A stretch of 64,000 nt of DNA from Diospyros lotus (taxonomy: Eukaryota > Streptophyta > Magnoliopsida > Ericales > Ebenaceae). The notes under the pieces were generated by a model. That model was not told the origin of the DNA, made no database searches, and saw only the letters and a program-made list of their open reading frames with translations. Below are positions 49,001-61,000 of the stretch, one piece after another; positions within the stretch are counted from its first letter, which is position 1; each line of letters begins with the position of its first letter. The stretch spans positions 28,002,493 to 28,066,492 of the forward strand of contig NC_068347.1 in NCBI RefSeq assembly GCF_014633365.1, written 5' to 3'. Made by a program: the position numbers and the translations under genes.

Positions 49001-52000
49001 CTCCAACTTGACTGCATACAAGGAGTGTAGCTGGGCTATGGTAATCTCCCTTATGCTCAAACAATTTTTTCAAGTTTTTTCCACATACCATTTTACACTC
49101 ACCCTCCTCCAAGCACCCTGTTAACGTCAGTCTCTTTCTCACCATCTCAAAGGTTACTTCCAATGTATTGAAATAAAATATCAATGGACTTATCGTTCTC
49201 ATCCAGTCTACACCCAATAGAATGTAGCAGCCCCCTAAGTGCAAAATCCTTAAATCAGTGGTGAACTCAAGTCCTTGCATCCGCCATGTGAAGTTTTGGC
49301 ATTTGCACATACTGATCATTTTGCTGCCGTTTGCAATGGTAACAAATAGGGGAAGGGTGGCCTGCAAGGTGCATTGCAATTCTTTGCCCTGTCCTCATCT
49401 AGGAAGCTATGTGTGCTCCCACTGTTAATGAGGACTATCACCCTCTTCTTCCCCACTAACCCCCTTATCTTAATTATCTTCTTCAATGGATAACCCTTGA
49501 GAACATGTAAGGAAATTTGCTCGCCTTTGTCTTCGTTAACTCTATTTCTAGCCTACTCTAACTCCCCAATTTCTTTTCCTTCTTCTTCTTCCTCTTGCCC
49601 CTCCATCTACATCAATTGTTTTCTACCTTGATGCCCTGGTACATATTTCTCTCTGCATCCAAAGCACAACCCCATTTGTCTTTTCTGCTCCATGGTGAGG
49701 GGTTTCAATGGAGCATGATTGGGTGTTGCCCGAGGTACATAGTTTCCCTCTGCTACTTGTTGGCCGTTACTCTTGAGATTTCCCCTTGCACGATTCTGCT
49801 TAAGGGTGTGCAAAAAATCGGGTAAACCGATTTAACCGAACCGAACTGATCGGTTCGGTTTTGATTACTCATTTAGCAAAAATTCGATTCGTCGGTTCGG
49901 TTCAAAAATCGAACCGAACCGTGAACCCCCCTCCCTCACGCGGGCGCGACACCCCAGATCCCCAGATCTCCTTCCCTCTTCGTCTCTTCTTCCCTCTTCG
50001 TCTTTCTCTCTCTCTCTCTCGCTCTCTCGCCATTTCATTTTCATCCCAGATCTCCTTCCACCATCTCTCGCCGTCGCCGATGGCAAAGACAATGGCTCTT
50101 CGACTTCGAGGCTTCGTAGACGGTAGATCAGAGAGAAGATTGAGAAAACCCAGAAGGCGGAAGGATCGAACCGATCCTTGGTCCTTCCGTTTGCTCGGCT
50201 CCCATCATCTTCGACATCGATTGTTGTTTCTGTCGAAGCAACCACCTCCAACGCTTCCGCTCTAACGTCGACGCAGACTTGGACCTTCGACACAACAACG
50301 CCGAGTCGCCGACTTCAATGCCTACGGGTACATCTCTCTCTCCTCTGATTTCACCACCGTGCTCGCCCTTCGGTAAGTTTTCTGCTCTCCAACTTCTACT
50401 TTTCTAGAAACGTGAAGAGTTTTTTAACTATAGATTTTTAGATCTACAAAAATTCAACCGTCTGATCAAACTTATTTTTAGATATATGAATCGCTGTGGT
50501 TGGGGGAATCCAATGATCGGTTCCGATCATTGGAATCACCGGCCGGCCACCTGGTGGCCGGTGATGACAGATGTTCAGTCTCTTCGGTAGGCTAGGTTAG
50601 TTTGGTTTTCAGTTCGGTTTGGTTCGATTACCATGCTTTAGTTTTCGGTTAGTTCGGGTTCGGTTAGTGGGGTTGGTCGGTTCGGTTAGGTTATTATAGG
50701 CTGGTTGGTTCGGTTCGGTTAGAAAATTTTGGACGGTTCGGTTCGGTTATAGCCAATTGCACACCCCTAATCCTGCTAATTACTTCCCACATATCCCTTT
50801 GGAGATATCTTGTGCTTCCTAACAAATGCTTCAAGGGATAATTCATGCAAGCAAGCCTTCTCGGCCGATTGTCTCACAGTGGCTGGTTGTAGCATTTTGA
50901 CCATCGGTCTTAGTTCATCACTCAAGCCATTGATGAAACAAGACACGAAATAATGCTTGTCTAAGGTCGGGTGAGAATGACTCAATATAGACTTAAGCTC
51001 CTCAAATCTAACCTGATACTCTTCCACTATTTCCTTCTGCTTCAACTTGTTGAATTCTTCCACCACATATGTTAGATTCCATTCCCCAAAGCGAGCACAT
51101 AATTCCTCTATGAATTCAGGCCATCTCCACTCCATTCTCTGCCCACTCCACCCTTGAAACCATGCATCGACCACATCGTTCAAATATGCGGCCGCCATGT
51201 TGACCTTGCTCCCCTCTGCTATTCTATAGTGGTAAAAGAAACGTTCACAACGTCGGATCCACCACCTGGATTTATCCCCCTCAAACACTTAAATTTCTAG
51301 CCTCGGCATCGAGGGGTTAGTCTAGTTCACTAAGGATCCCCAGAGAGAGGTTTCTGTGGCATACTCCATCCGTTCTTTTGCCTTCGGTCTACTCCTCGAT
51401 CCTATGATGATGGGTGTTGCCGTGGAACGTGGAGGGAAATCCACTGGCAGACTTGCATTAGGCTACTTGGAGAACATATTTAGTGCAACACCTAGCTGCT
51501 GACTCAAACCTAAGAATTCTTCTCTTAGGTGCGAGAAGTCTTTTGATGCAAATAAGGACAACAAAAATAGCACAAACACAAGGATGTAGAGTTGAAACAA
51601 TGGACAACAAATAACACACTTAAATAATTGAGATCACGCCTCTTCAGTCCTAGAACAACCAAGTAGTAGCAACATCTTGCTAGCCTCTTATGCCTATGGC
51701 AACGGTGGAGGGATTGGTGGGTGCTGCAAAGTCGACTCCTCAAAACCTAAGCCTTGAAATCTTCAAAACCCTAGCTAGTTTGGAGCTCAAATTCCCTCTA
51801 GAGGCTTCTATCTTCAAAATGTTGAAAAAAGTCCCCAAAGTGGCTAGAAGGCCCTTTATTTATACTAGACCTCAAGCTTCCAAATGAAGCCAACTTCTAT
51901 CTCTTCAAGCTTCCAAGAGAAGTCAACTCCCATTTTGCAAATAACTCCCCCCAAAAGTTACTAATCTTTAGGAACCCCAACAAAACCTACCCAATTAGAG

Positions 52001-55000
52001 AAAACACATGAAAATAAAAACTATGTACAGGTTTGCATCATCTTCTTACAAGTTTCTCTTAATCATCGATACATCGACTCTAATAAGACTAACTTCCTCC
52101 TAAGTGTGGCAAATTCCTAGTTCTACCGTCGCTAGCCTCTCGTCTACTTGCTCTTGGTTCTGCTGGAGGCCTATCTCCAGGGCATCCAACTTCGCCTCCA
52201 GTTGTTTCATTCGGGTGCCTTCCACCATCCTACTTGCTGATACCAATAGTTGTTTCCTACCTCATTCGTTGGAACCACTCAGCTAAGGTGTCGAATCACT
52301 GTCTCTCTTGCTCTACCCTCCTCCACTCGTTTAATCATGACAGACTTGATCAACCAATAGCTCCAATCATGGTAGCGCCCAGCTCTAATAGCTTGGAATC
52401 GGTGGTTTGCTGGAAGGACCTCCTTAGGCCGATGATCACTTGGCTCTGATACTAATTGTCAGCACCTTAGACTTGACAAGAATGGTTTTGGAAATTGAAA
52501 GAAGAATTTTGAGAGAATTCGAGGGGGGGAGGGGGGGAGAGAGAGAAAGAGAGAGAAATAGAATGAGAAAGAGAAAATCATATTCTTTCATTCCATGATT
52601 TGAGCTAATGCCTCAATACATATATAGCCTCCAACTGTCTCTTCTGGAATGTACTCCAGGAGATGCCTAGTTGATAACTGTCTTGGTACACCCCTAACAA
52701 CTTGCAAAATTATAAGGACTATTCTACCCCTAGGAATGTGACAGTCATCTTTTCAGTCCTTGCAAGGAGTTGCTCGAAACTCCTCTGCAACTTGGTGAGT
52801 TCACCGAATCTTTCTCCCTAAATGGGAGGGCCAAACTGTGTTTGACAATCTTCTTTGAATGCTGCCCAGATGAGCGTTGGATTGTCCACTTCGATCTTCA
52901 TAAATCAAACTTGTGCATGCCCTATCAAGTGGAAAGATGCCAATTCCACCTTATCTTCCTCTAGTGTTTGCTGATGTCGAAAAAAATGTCACAACGATTC
53001 AGCCAGGCTAGCAGGTCCTCCATTCCAACAAAAGATGGAAAGTGCATATTAGAATATTGAGGAATAAATCCTCCTTGTCCATCGGCAGGCCTAACAGTTT
53101 CATGGTGTGACGGTCTGACGCTCTGGCTCTCTCCTCCTGAAGCTGTTGATTCTGTCTTCATTGATTCAACATCATGTACCAAGTGTTGAATCTGTGCCAA
53201 CATCCTCTCCCTCTCGGCAACCTCTACTGCATGGTTGTCTTCATACTTCTTCATGAGAGCTTCAAGGAGCTGACGGAACCCATTGTCACCCATGGTAGGT
53301 TTTGATACCAATTTGTTAAGAGATTGAGTCTAAGGGCGATTAACGAAGACAATAGCTATTTCCTTGCAAGAAGGAGATGCCTTATCAATTCGTCTCCCCT
53401 TCTTACCTATGGTGAAACTTAGGGCTCGTTAGAGAGAACACCACAATCTCTTGCACAAGTGCTGGAAAATAATTCTTATTGCTTGAAAACTTTAACAAAC
53501 TAGAGGGTATTTTTAATAACCCTAGCACAACGATTTAGGAAATAACCCAATAAGGAAACTAAACTAAATAGGAAACTAACTAGTCCTATTTAGTTTTAGG
53601 GAATACCCAAATAAGGGTAACCAACTTATCAGGAAACTAACTTATTTAGCTTTAGGAAATATCCAAATAACAGCAAATTACTAGATAAGGAATCTAGTCC
53701 TTAAAATAAACTACTCAGTTTTAGGATGTCTCTGGTACACATGGATTGTCTGCTTTGCTGCTGTAAGCCTCATAACACAAGGTTTATACACTCTAACATC
53801 ATGACATCTTCTGAGCTGAAAGTGGCAAGAATTAACAACCAAAGCAGACCAAAATAGGTGCTAGAGCTATTGGCACTTCCATAGGTGATTGCTTTGCAAC
53901 AAGCAGACATACAGAATAGGAGCTAACTAGTGAATAATAAGTTTGATAAATAAACTAGGTCTAATTTACAGCTTTCTGCAATACTAATTTTCTTAGCATC
54001 AAGGCATTATTTATTGAAAAGATACACAAAGATAATGAGAAGCAAACCGTACATAACTTAAAATTGTTTAATTGCTACCAAATTGTATGGTAACATGATC
54101 CAGTACTGGCTTATTTATCGAAGAGAATACACACAAACACACGATCCAATTTGACTGAGGGGATAGAAGACAGACCTCCTCATGACCATAATAGCCAGAT
54201 ATACAATCAATTCTTGACAAGTCCCACTTCTGAACAGTTCCCCTGAATCCTGGACCAACTCCTGCTGTAAAAACTGTACACTCATCTTGGCAAACTGCTA
54301 AAGACCTTATTGTTCCATGATGTCCACGGATAGAGTGTATTATAGATGCTCTGATCTTCCATGGAAGTTCATCTTTCATGCTCCCAGCCCGACCTAAAAA
54401 GTCAGGCCCATCCCAGCTAGCTGCTGGACTAGGGAACCAATACCAAGGATCATGCTGTTCAAAAGTGGAGGTTCCAAGAGGCCTCTCACCTGAATTCTGA
54501 TGAAGATCATTTGCATGCTTATGAGGGATCAAGTTTTTGCCACTTTTGTTTCCTTGTGATTGTGGTATTGACCAACCAACACCATTGAGCAACAGTTTAG
54601 CAGGACTATATTCAGATGTTGATCTCTTGTTAAAACCAGGCCTTTTAGCATTAATATTGTCAGGAACACTTCGAGTGGATTCCCCAGTGTACTCCCACTG
54701 AATGTCAGAGGTTCAGACATATGAAGTCAAACAAGGCATAAATGTGCTTGAGCATAATGTCTAAATTACTGTATCAACAAAAGGGTACTAGCCTTGGAAG
54801 CATGATACAAGCATACCTTCCAGTTGTGGCATCGCAGAAGGAATTGTTCAAGAAGCAACCATGTGGAACAACATTGGCGAAGTTTCTCTATGCCAAGGAG
54901 AGAAGCAAAAGGAGGATATAGAAGCAACCTGTAAAGTCGTCCCCATTACTTCATTACATGCTAGCATAACAGGGAGGCATGGCTATGTAAATGAACTCCA

Positions 55001-58000
55001 TTCAAATGGAATTGTCAAGCAGGAGACATAAAAAGAAATGGCACTCACACAAGGTCCATACGGCTTTCAATTTGACCCCCCTCAACTTTCTGTTTGGCAA
55101 CTTTTGAGCTTCTGCTGAAAGAACCAGAGGCAATAGTGGTTTCCTGAGAAAAAGCAAGCTCATAGAATAGTTCTTTGAGCTTTGGCAGGACATGCAATGC
55201 CGTCAAATCCAGGCCAATCTGCTCACAAATTGCAATGAGACTTGTAGCAGCAACCTGGAAAACACATGGATTATTGCCATACTAAAATCTTGAAAACTTA
55301 TTAACCAGCACATACAATGTCTGAAAGGAAAAGACAAGTATGAACATTATGGCACAATTACTGAACTTTATTCTCATCATCTCAGAGAGTTGAGAAAAAC
55401 TAAATGAGTGAAACAGAGAAACAATTAAATAAGGAATTAGGAATATAGCAATCTTCAGGGCACTGGAGAATGCAATGCAAGGCAAAGATTCAAAAAAGTG
55501 CTGCAAGAGAACCAAGGATGCATCAAAGAAAATAGCTGCTCGGCTATTCAACCATGCAGAGAACAGATATAATGTGTGTGCCCTCGTGAAAGAGGCACAA
55601 AACGTATTTGCAGCTCCCAAATATGAAAGAAATTCTAAAATTTTTACTGGGAGGAACTCATCCACAACAATAAAAGCTGTCTCTGCAGTTGCTCTCTCTT
55701 CTGTGGGCCACCAATGAGAAATGGTGGTTGCTATTATAACCTTTTTACCGTGGATATAGCAGTTTCTATCTTACTTAATAACATTTAAATGGTAACTCAA
55801 ATGGAGCCTCAAACAATGACAGCTACCAGTGAATTCTCAAGACATATCAATATCAGGCCTCAATCAGCCTTCAGTCAAGTACTCCATTTCTCTGTTCTGC
55901 AGCAAAAGTTCTTCCTTCGTTCCTTCTTTAGGGGGGGTCCTTTTTGGTTGTTATCTCTTCCTGGTCATGGCATTTATTTGAAAAAAAAAAAATACCCATT
56001 TGCAAACAAAATGCTCGTTCTTTACATTTAAAAAGGGGCCTCAGCAATTTAATTGTTGGTTTTCAGCTTAAAGTTGAAGATCCATGACTTCTCAATTCCC
56101 CAGTTTCTTGCATTGTAAATTTGAATTTTCCATTTAAAGTCAGCTATTCCCTTTAAAATCTTTTCAAAATCTACATTATTCAGTTCTTCTTCATCTCCTT
56201 TTTTCTTTTCTGCTTGTCATGAAAACCTCACACTTAAAAAAGTGAGGATATTGCTTCTTGAAGTCATAAAAAAGTTTAAGATTTATCTGATGTATGTCAT
56301 GAAGATGCATGATAAGGATATAAGCAGACAAAGATTCAACTTCACCCTTTTTAAAAATCTTATGATTGCTTGCAAATTGGGCTCAATCTGATTCTTATTC
56401 CCATAGAGGAACACCTGCAAAAGCAGGCCCTTCACAGCTGGGACCCATCCCAACAGATTACTGCAGCCAAAAAATGACAGCCCCAAAGCTGCAGCACCAG
56501 GTTTTACTCAGGAATCAAGCTTCTGCTACCTGTATGGGGAGCAGATGCACAAACCAGCAGAGAGGTTCCTACTGGGAAATGGACCCAATCTACTGGTATG
56601 GGCCAGTAAAGAAAGTAGAAAATAATAAAATAGTTATAATAGTGCATTAGCATGTATGAACAAGTTGAATTCACGTGTCTTAATTTGCTAAATAGGTTCT
56701 TTCAGTACAACACAACAATATCACCAAGCCTTAATCACTCCATGTGGGCTCTGCTATATAGGTTCTTCCAATGTATGCAAATTAATGTCAAGATATTTAA
56801 AAAATTCAGCACTTAATAGTATATCCTGTAGAGACCAAAGAAGAAATCTTAAACACCTGAAGTGCCGCAACATCCAAATTGGTCTGCATGAGAATCTTGA
56901 CATGCAGGCAATTTCCATCCTGCACAAGTGTAGAGAATATTAAACAGACTTCTGATTTCAAATGTCCCGTTCATGGACAGATCAAACCAAAGTAAAAATG
57001 ATAATTAAATTTAATACCTCTATCAACTCCTTTATAACCACCTCCTTTGGCAAGACTGCAACAAGACCATCTAACGTCATCAGACAATCAATAAGGGCTA
57101 AAGAACTCCAGCTCTGCATAGGCTCAGGCTTATGCATATATGAAGCATCAATGCAAGAGTGAACTACATTTCTTAGCAATGGCAGGATCTGTCTAACAAC
57201 AAAATCCTCCCCTAGAAGACCACCTGAAAAAGTTGAGGTAGAATGTTAGCTTAGCAAGCTAGAGGTAAGATTTCAGGAAAGTTAATCAGTCCAACAACCC
57301 CATAAATTAAGAGTACCAATTCTAACCAGGACATCAATTCCATCGGCGCAGAGCCCTTTACCATAACAGTGAATCAGGGGTAAAATTGTCTGGCAAAGCA
57401 AGAAAAAAATTAGCATTCTAGAAGAAAAGGAAGAGAATTTCAAAAATGAAACCAGAAAATTATATTCTCTTTAGAGCCTTATGTTGGAGAAGTTAAAGAA
57501 AATAGGTTCAAGTTGTCTCTATCATGGCCGGAAATCAAGAGATAAGGTTGTTGGGCAGAAGCAATTTACAAACTAAAGTGATAAGAGGTAAAAGAGATAA
57601 AGCAGTGCAGATAAGAGATAAGAGATGAAGCAGTTCCAGAAGAATAGGAAAAGATCAGTCCAGCAAGTTCAAAAATTTCTCTGTTTATCTGTATCATTCA
57701 AGTCTAGTTTGAATTTGTTTTTCCTGTATTTATTCCTGTATTTTAGGAGATATTTTTTAGGAGATCTTGTGTATATATACCCCATATCTTGTGTCCAATG
57801 CAACATAAAAAGAAATATTCTACAATTAATTGACTAAGTTTTTCTTCTACTTGATTACACTCTCCATGGTACTCGAGATAATCCTCCTATTTACTCGAGA
57901 AAATCTTCTATCCCTCAATTTGTTCATGGTATCAGAGCCACCAGCTCTTGTGGTTGAACCCTTTTTCTTCACCCAACAAGCTATAGAGTCCTAAGTGGCA

Positions 58001-61000
58001 AGTAAGGGCTAGAAATCAAACAGCTAGTGAAACATCTACCACTGGCTCCATTCCAGTTAGAGCTACACAGGTACCTGCTGTTCTAATATCCTTTGACAAC
58101 CATTCTCTTCGAATTACTCAACACAAACTAAAATGGAACCAACTTTAGAGAATGGTCTCAATCAGTTTTGTTAGTCATCAAGGGTAAAGGGAAAGTTGGA
58201 TATCTTATGAGAGCAACACCTATGCTTGACATTGAAGCAACAACCTATAGTGTTTGAGATGTTGAGAATTCTATTGTCATAGCTTGGTTAATCAACTCGA
58301 TGGAGCCAAAGATCGAGAGGACATATCTCTTCTACAAAACAACTAAAGAGATTTGGGAAGTAGTGCAGGAAATCTACTATGACATGGAGAACACTGCCCA
58401 GTGTTTTGAGATTCAATATGCAATTCGGATAACAAGACAAGGTAATCTCTCAGTCACTGAGTATTACAATATTTTGATTGCGTTGTGGCACAGATGGATC
58501 TATTCTATGAGATTAGTTGGGAATGCCCTGAGGATGGAGTGTAAAATACAACAAGATGTTGGAAAAGGAATGAGTGTTTGACTTCCTCCATGGACTCAAC
58601 ATTGAATTAAATGAAGCTCGAGGTAGATTGCTTGGAGCCAAACCATTTCCATCAATATGAGAGGTATTTGCAAAAGTAAGACGAGAGGAGAGTCGGAAAA
58701 AGGTAATGCTGAATCTTTCTATATTTTCTAACAATGATGTCAGCCCTCAAAATTCAACTCTTGCTACCTTGAAGAAGAAAGCTTCTACCTCACCACGTCG
58801 AAAAAGACAAACAGTGGTGTGACCACTGTAACAAGCCATATCATATAAGGGAAATCTGCTGGAAAATCCATGGTAAACCAGCAAATTAGAAACCTAAAAT
58901 TCAAAGAAAGTCAACTCAATCTGCCTATGTGGTAGATTCAGAAACTGGAAAGCCCACCAATCTAACTTTATATGCAGATCAGTTGAAACTTTTGCAGCAG
59001 GTACTAAATCAAACAAGGTTATCAAAACCATATGATCTTACAGAAACTCCTAAACCAACAGCATCTCTTACCAAACAAGGTACTCCAAAACAGTCTTTAC
59101 TTTCTCAAAAACTCACCACAAATTCTTGGATTGTGGATACAGGTGCCTCAAACCATATGACAAGTTTAATTAATGCCTTATCAACCTATGAGACATGTGC
59201 TCGGGATATAACAATTTCAATGGCTAATGGTACAATATCTTTAGCTAAAGGGCAAGGATCAGTTTATTTGGCACACTTAGCCTTAAAATCTATTTTACAT
59301 GTGCCAAACTTGAAATACAATTTATTATTTGTGAGTAAGCTAACCAAAGACATGGATTGTATGGTGACTTTTTTCCCATCTCACTGTGAATTTTAGGACC
59401 TATCTTCGAGGAAGAAGATTGATAGTGCTGAGGAAAAAGATGGTCTTTACTACATTTCAAGGTCTTATAATTCCTCTGGATCTACATTATAGAATAAATT
59501 TTCTTTTTCTACTGTTTCAAATTCCGAAATAATGTTATGGCATAAACGTTCAAGTCATCTTAGTTTCAGCTATTTTAAAGTATTGTATCCTCATCTCTTC
59601 ATCAATAAAGAAAAACTTTCTTTCCATTGTGAGCAGTGTACTCTTGCGAAATAGACTAGACAACCTCATTCTATTCATTATTATAAACCTTCCAAACCAT
59701 TCTATTTGGTTCATAGTGACATCTGGGGACCTACAAGAATAACTAACCTAATCAATACTCATTGGTTTATCACTTTCATAGATGATCATACAAGGGTCTA
59801 TTGAGTGTTCCTAATGAAAGAAAAATCTAAAACTAGTGTTGTCTTCATAAAATTTCATAAGATGGTGTTTAATATTTTTCAATCCTCAATCCATGTTCTT
59901 TGTTCAGATAATGGCCGAGAGTATTTCTCAAATGAATTCAACCATTATCTAGTTGGACACGGAATAATTCACCAAAGTTCTTACCCTTATAAACCTCAAC
60001 AGAATGGGGTGGTAGAAAGGAAAAATCGCCATCTTCTTGAGACTACTTGTTCTATAATGTTTACCAGTTGAGTTCCACATTCCTATTAGGGGGAAGCCAT
60101 ACTTACAGCCTCCTATCTCATTAATTGGCTTCCTTCCAAGGCCCTTGCATTTCGAACTCCCTTAAGTATCTTACTTGTTTTCTATCCTCATACTAGGATC
60201 CTTAATTCTCTTCCCCCAAAAGTCTTTGGGTGTACTGCTTTTGTTCATAATCATCATCTTTCTCATTCCAAACTTGAATCTAAAGCTCTTAAATGTGTGT
60301 TTGTTGGCTATTCTCCTACCCAACACGAATACAAGTGGTATTGTACTTACACCTGAAAATTCCTTGTTTCTTGTGATGTTTCATTTCTTGAACATCAACC
60401 CATTTATCCCAATATCTCTCTACAGGGGGATATATCCAATACAGAGCAATATTGGGATCTTGCTATTTCTCCTCCTACATCAATTCCTACTTCTCATCCT
60501 ACTCCTCATCTGCAAATTGAAATTAGGACTGAAATAACTTAAGCAATCACTATCCCTACCTAGATCTATGTGACCAATCAAGGATGTGAGGTAATTTGGC
60601 TTGAGAAACTAATGAAGGACCTAAAAATATCTGTATCTACTACAATTAGGCTATACAGTGACAACAAGTCAGAAATTAGTATTGTGAATAATCCGGTGCA
60701 ACGTGACCGAATGAAACATGTAAGGATTGACCGGCATTTTATCAAGCAGGAAATAAAAAATGGGGGTATTAGTCTTTCCTATATTCCTACTAAGTCTCAG
60801 GAAGCAAATATCTTTACAAAGGCTATGTCAAGACAAGGATTTCAATCAATTAGAAGCAAACTGGGAATGATAGATATCTATTCACCAGTTTGATGGGGAG
60901 GGTTGGAGAAATTAAAGAAAATAGGTTCATGTTGTCTCTTATCATAGCCGGAAATCAAGAGATAAAGTTGTTGGGCATAAGTAATTTACAAACTAAATTG

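Larger units (their letters stand above)
44693..52743 (-). mobile_element. Ty3/Gypsy element B, complete with both LTRs
   Basis: An 8051-bp element on the minus strand. The LTRs are 287 bp each (44693-44979 and 52457-52743), TG...CA ended, with a 5-bp target duplication GTCAT at 44688-44692 and 52744-52748. The primer-binding site at 52441-52454 (TAGTATCAGAGCCA) fits initiator tRNA-Met with one mismatch, and the polypurine tract is at 44981-44994. Order: gag, protease, RT, RNase H, integrase, which is the Gypsy order. The LTRs differ at roughly two dozen sites by eye, so the insertion is old. The frames carry many stops. It inserted into the gag of element A and is itself split by three later insertions. 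Confidence 0.92.

Noticed and set aside
49861..50293. Two overlapping frames (134 and 142 residues) on opposite strands as genes
   Set aside because: Both lie within a hAT-type element and run through CT repeats. The only gene-like features are a leader and a first exon, reported with the element.
44693..52743. Endogenous pararetrovirus (viral) origin
   Set aside because: LTRs, a tRNA-Met primer site, polypurine tract, 5-bp target duplication and integrase after RNase H identify a Ty3/Gypsy retrotransposon. No movement-protein or viral features were seen.
55282..55665. 127-residue hydrophobic minus-strand frame as a GFS12 exon or membrane protein
   Set aside because: The neighbouring GFS12 exons join in frame without it, and its Leu/Phe richness looks like the antisense of a Lys-rich frame.
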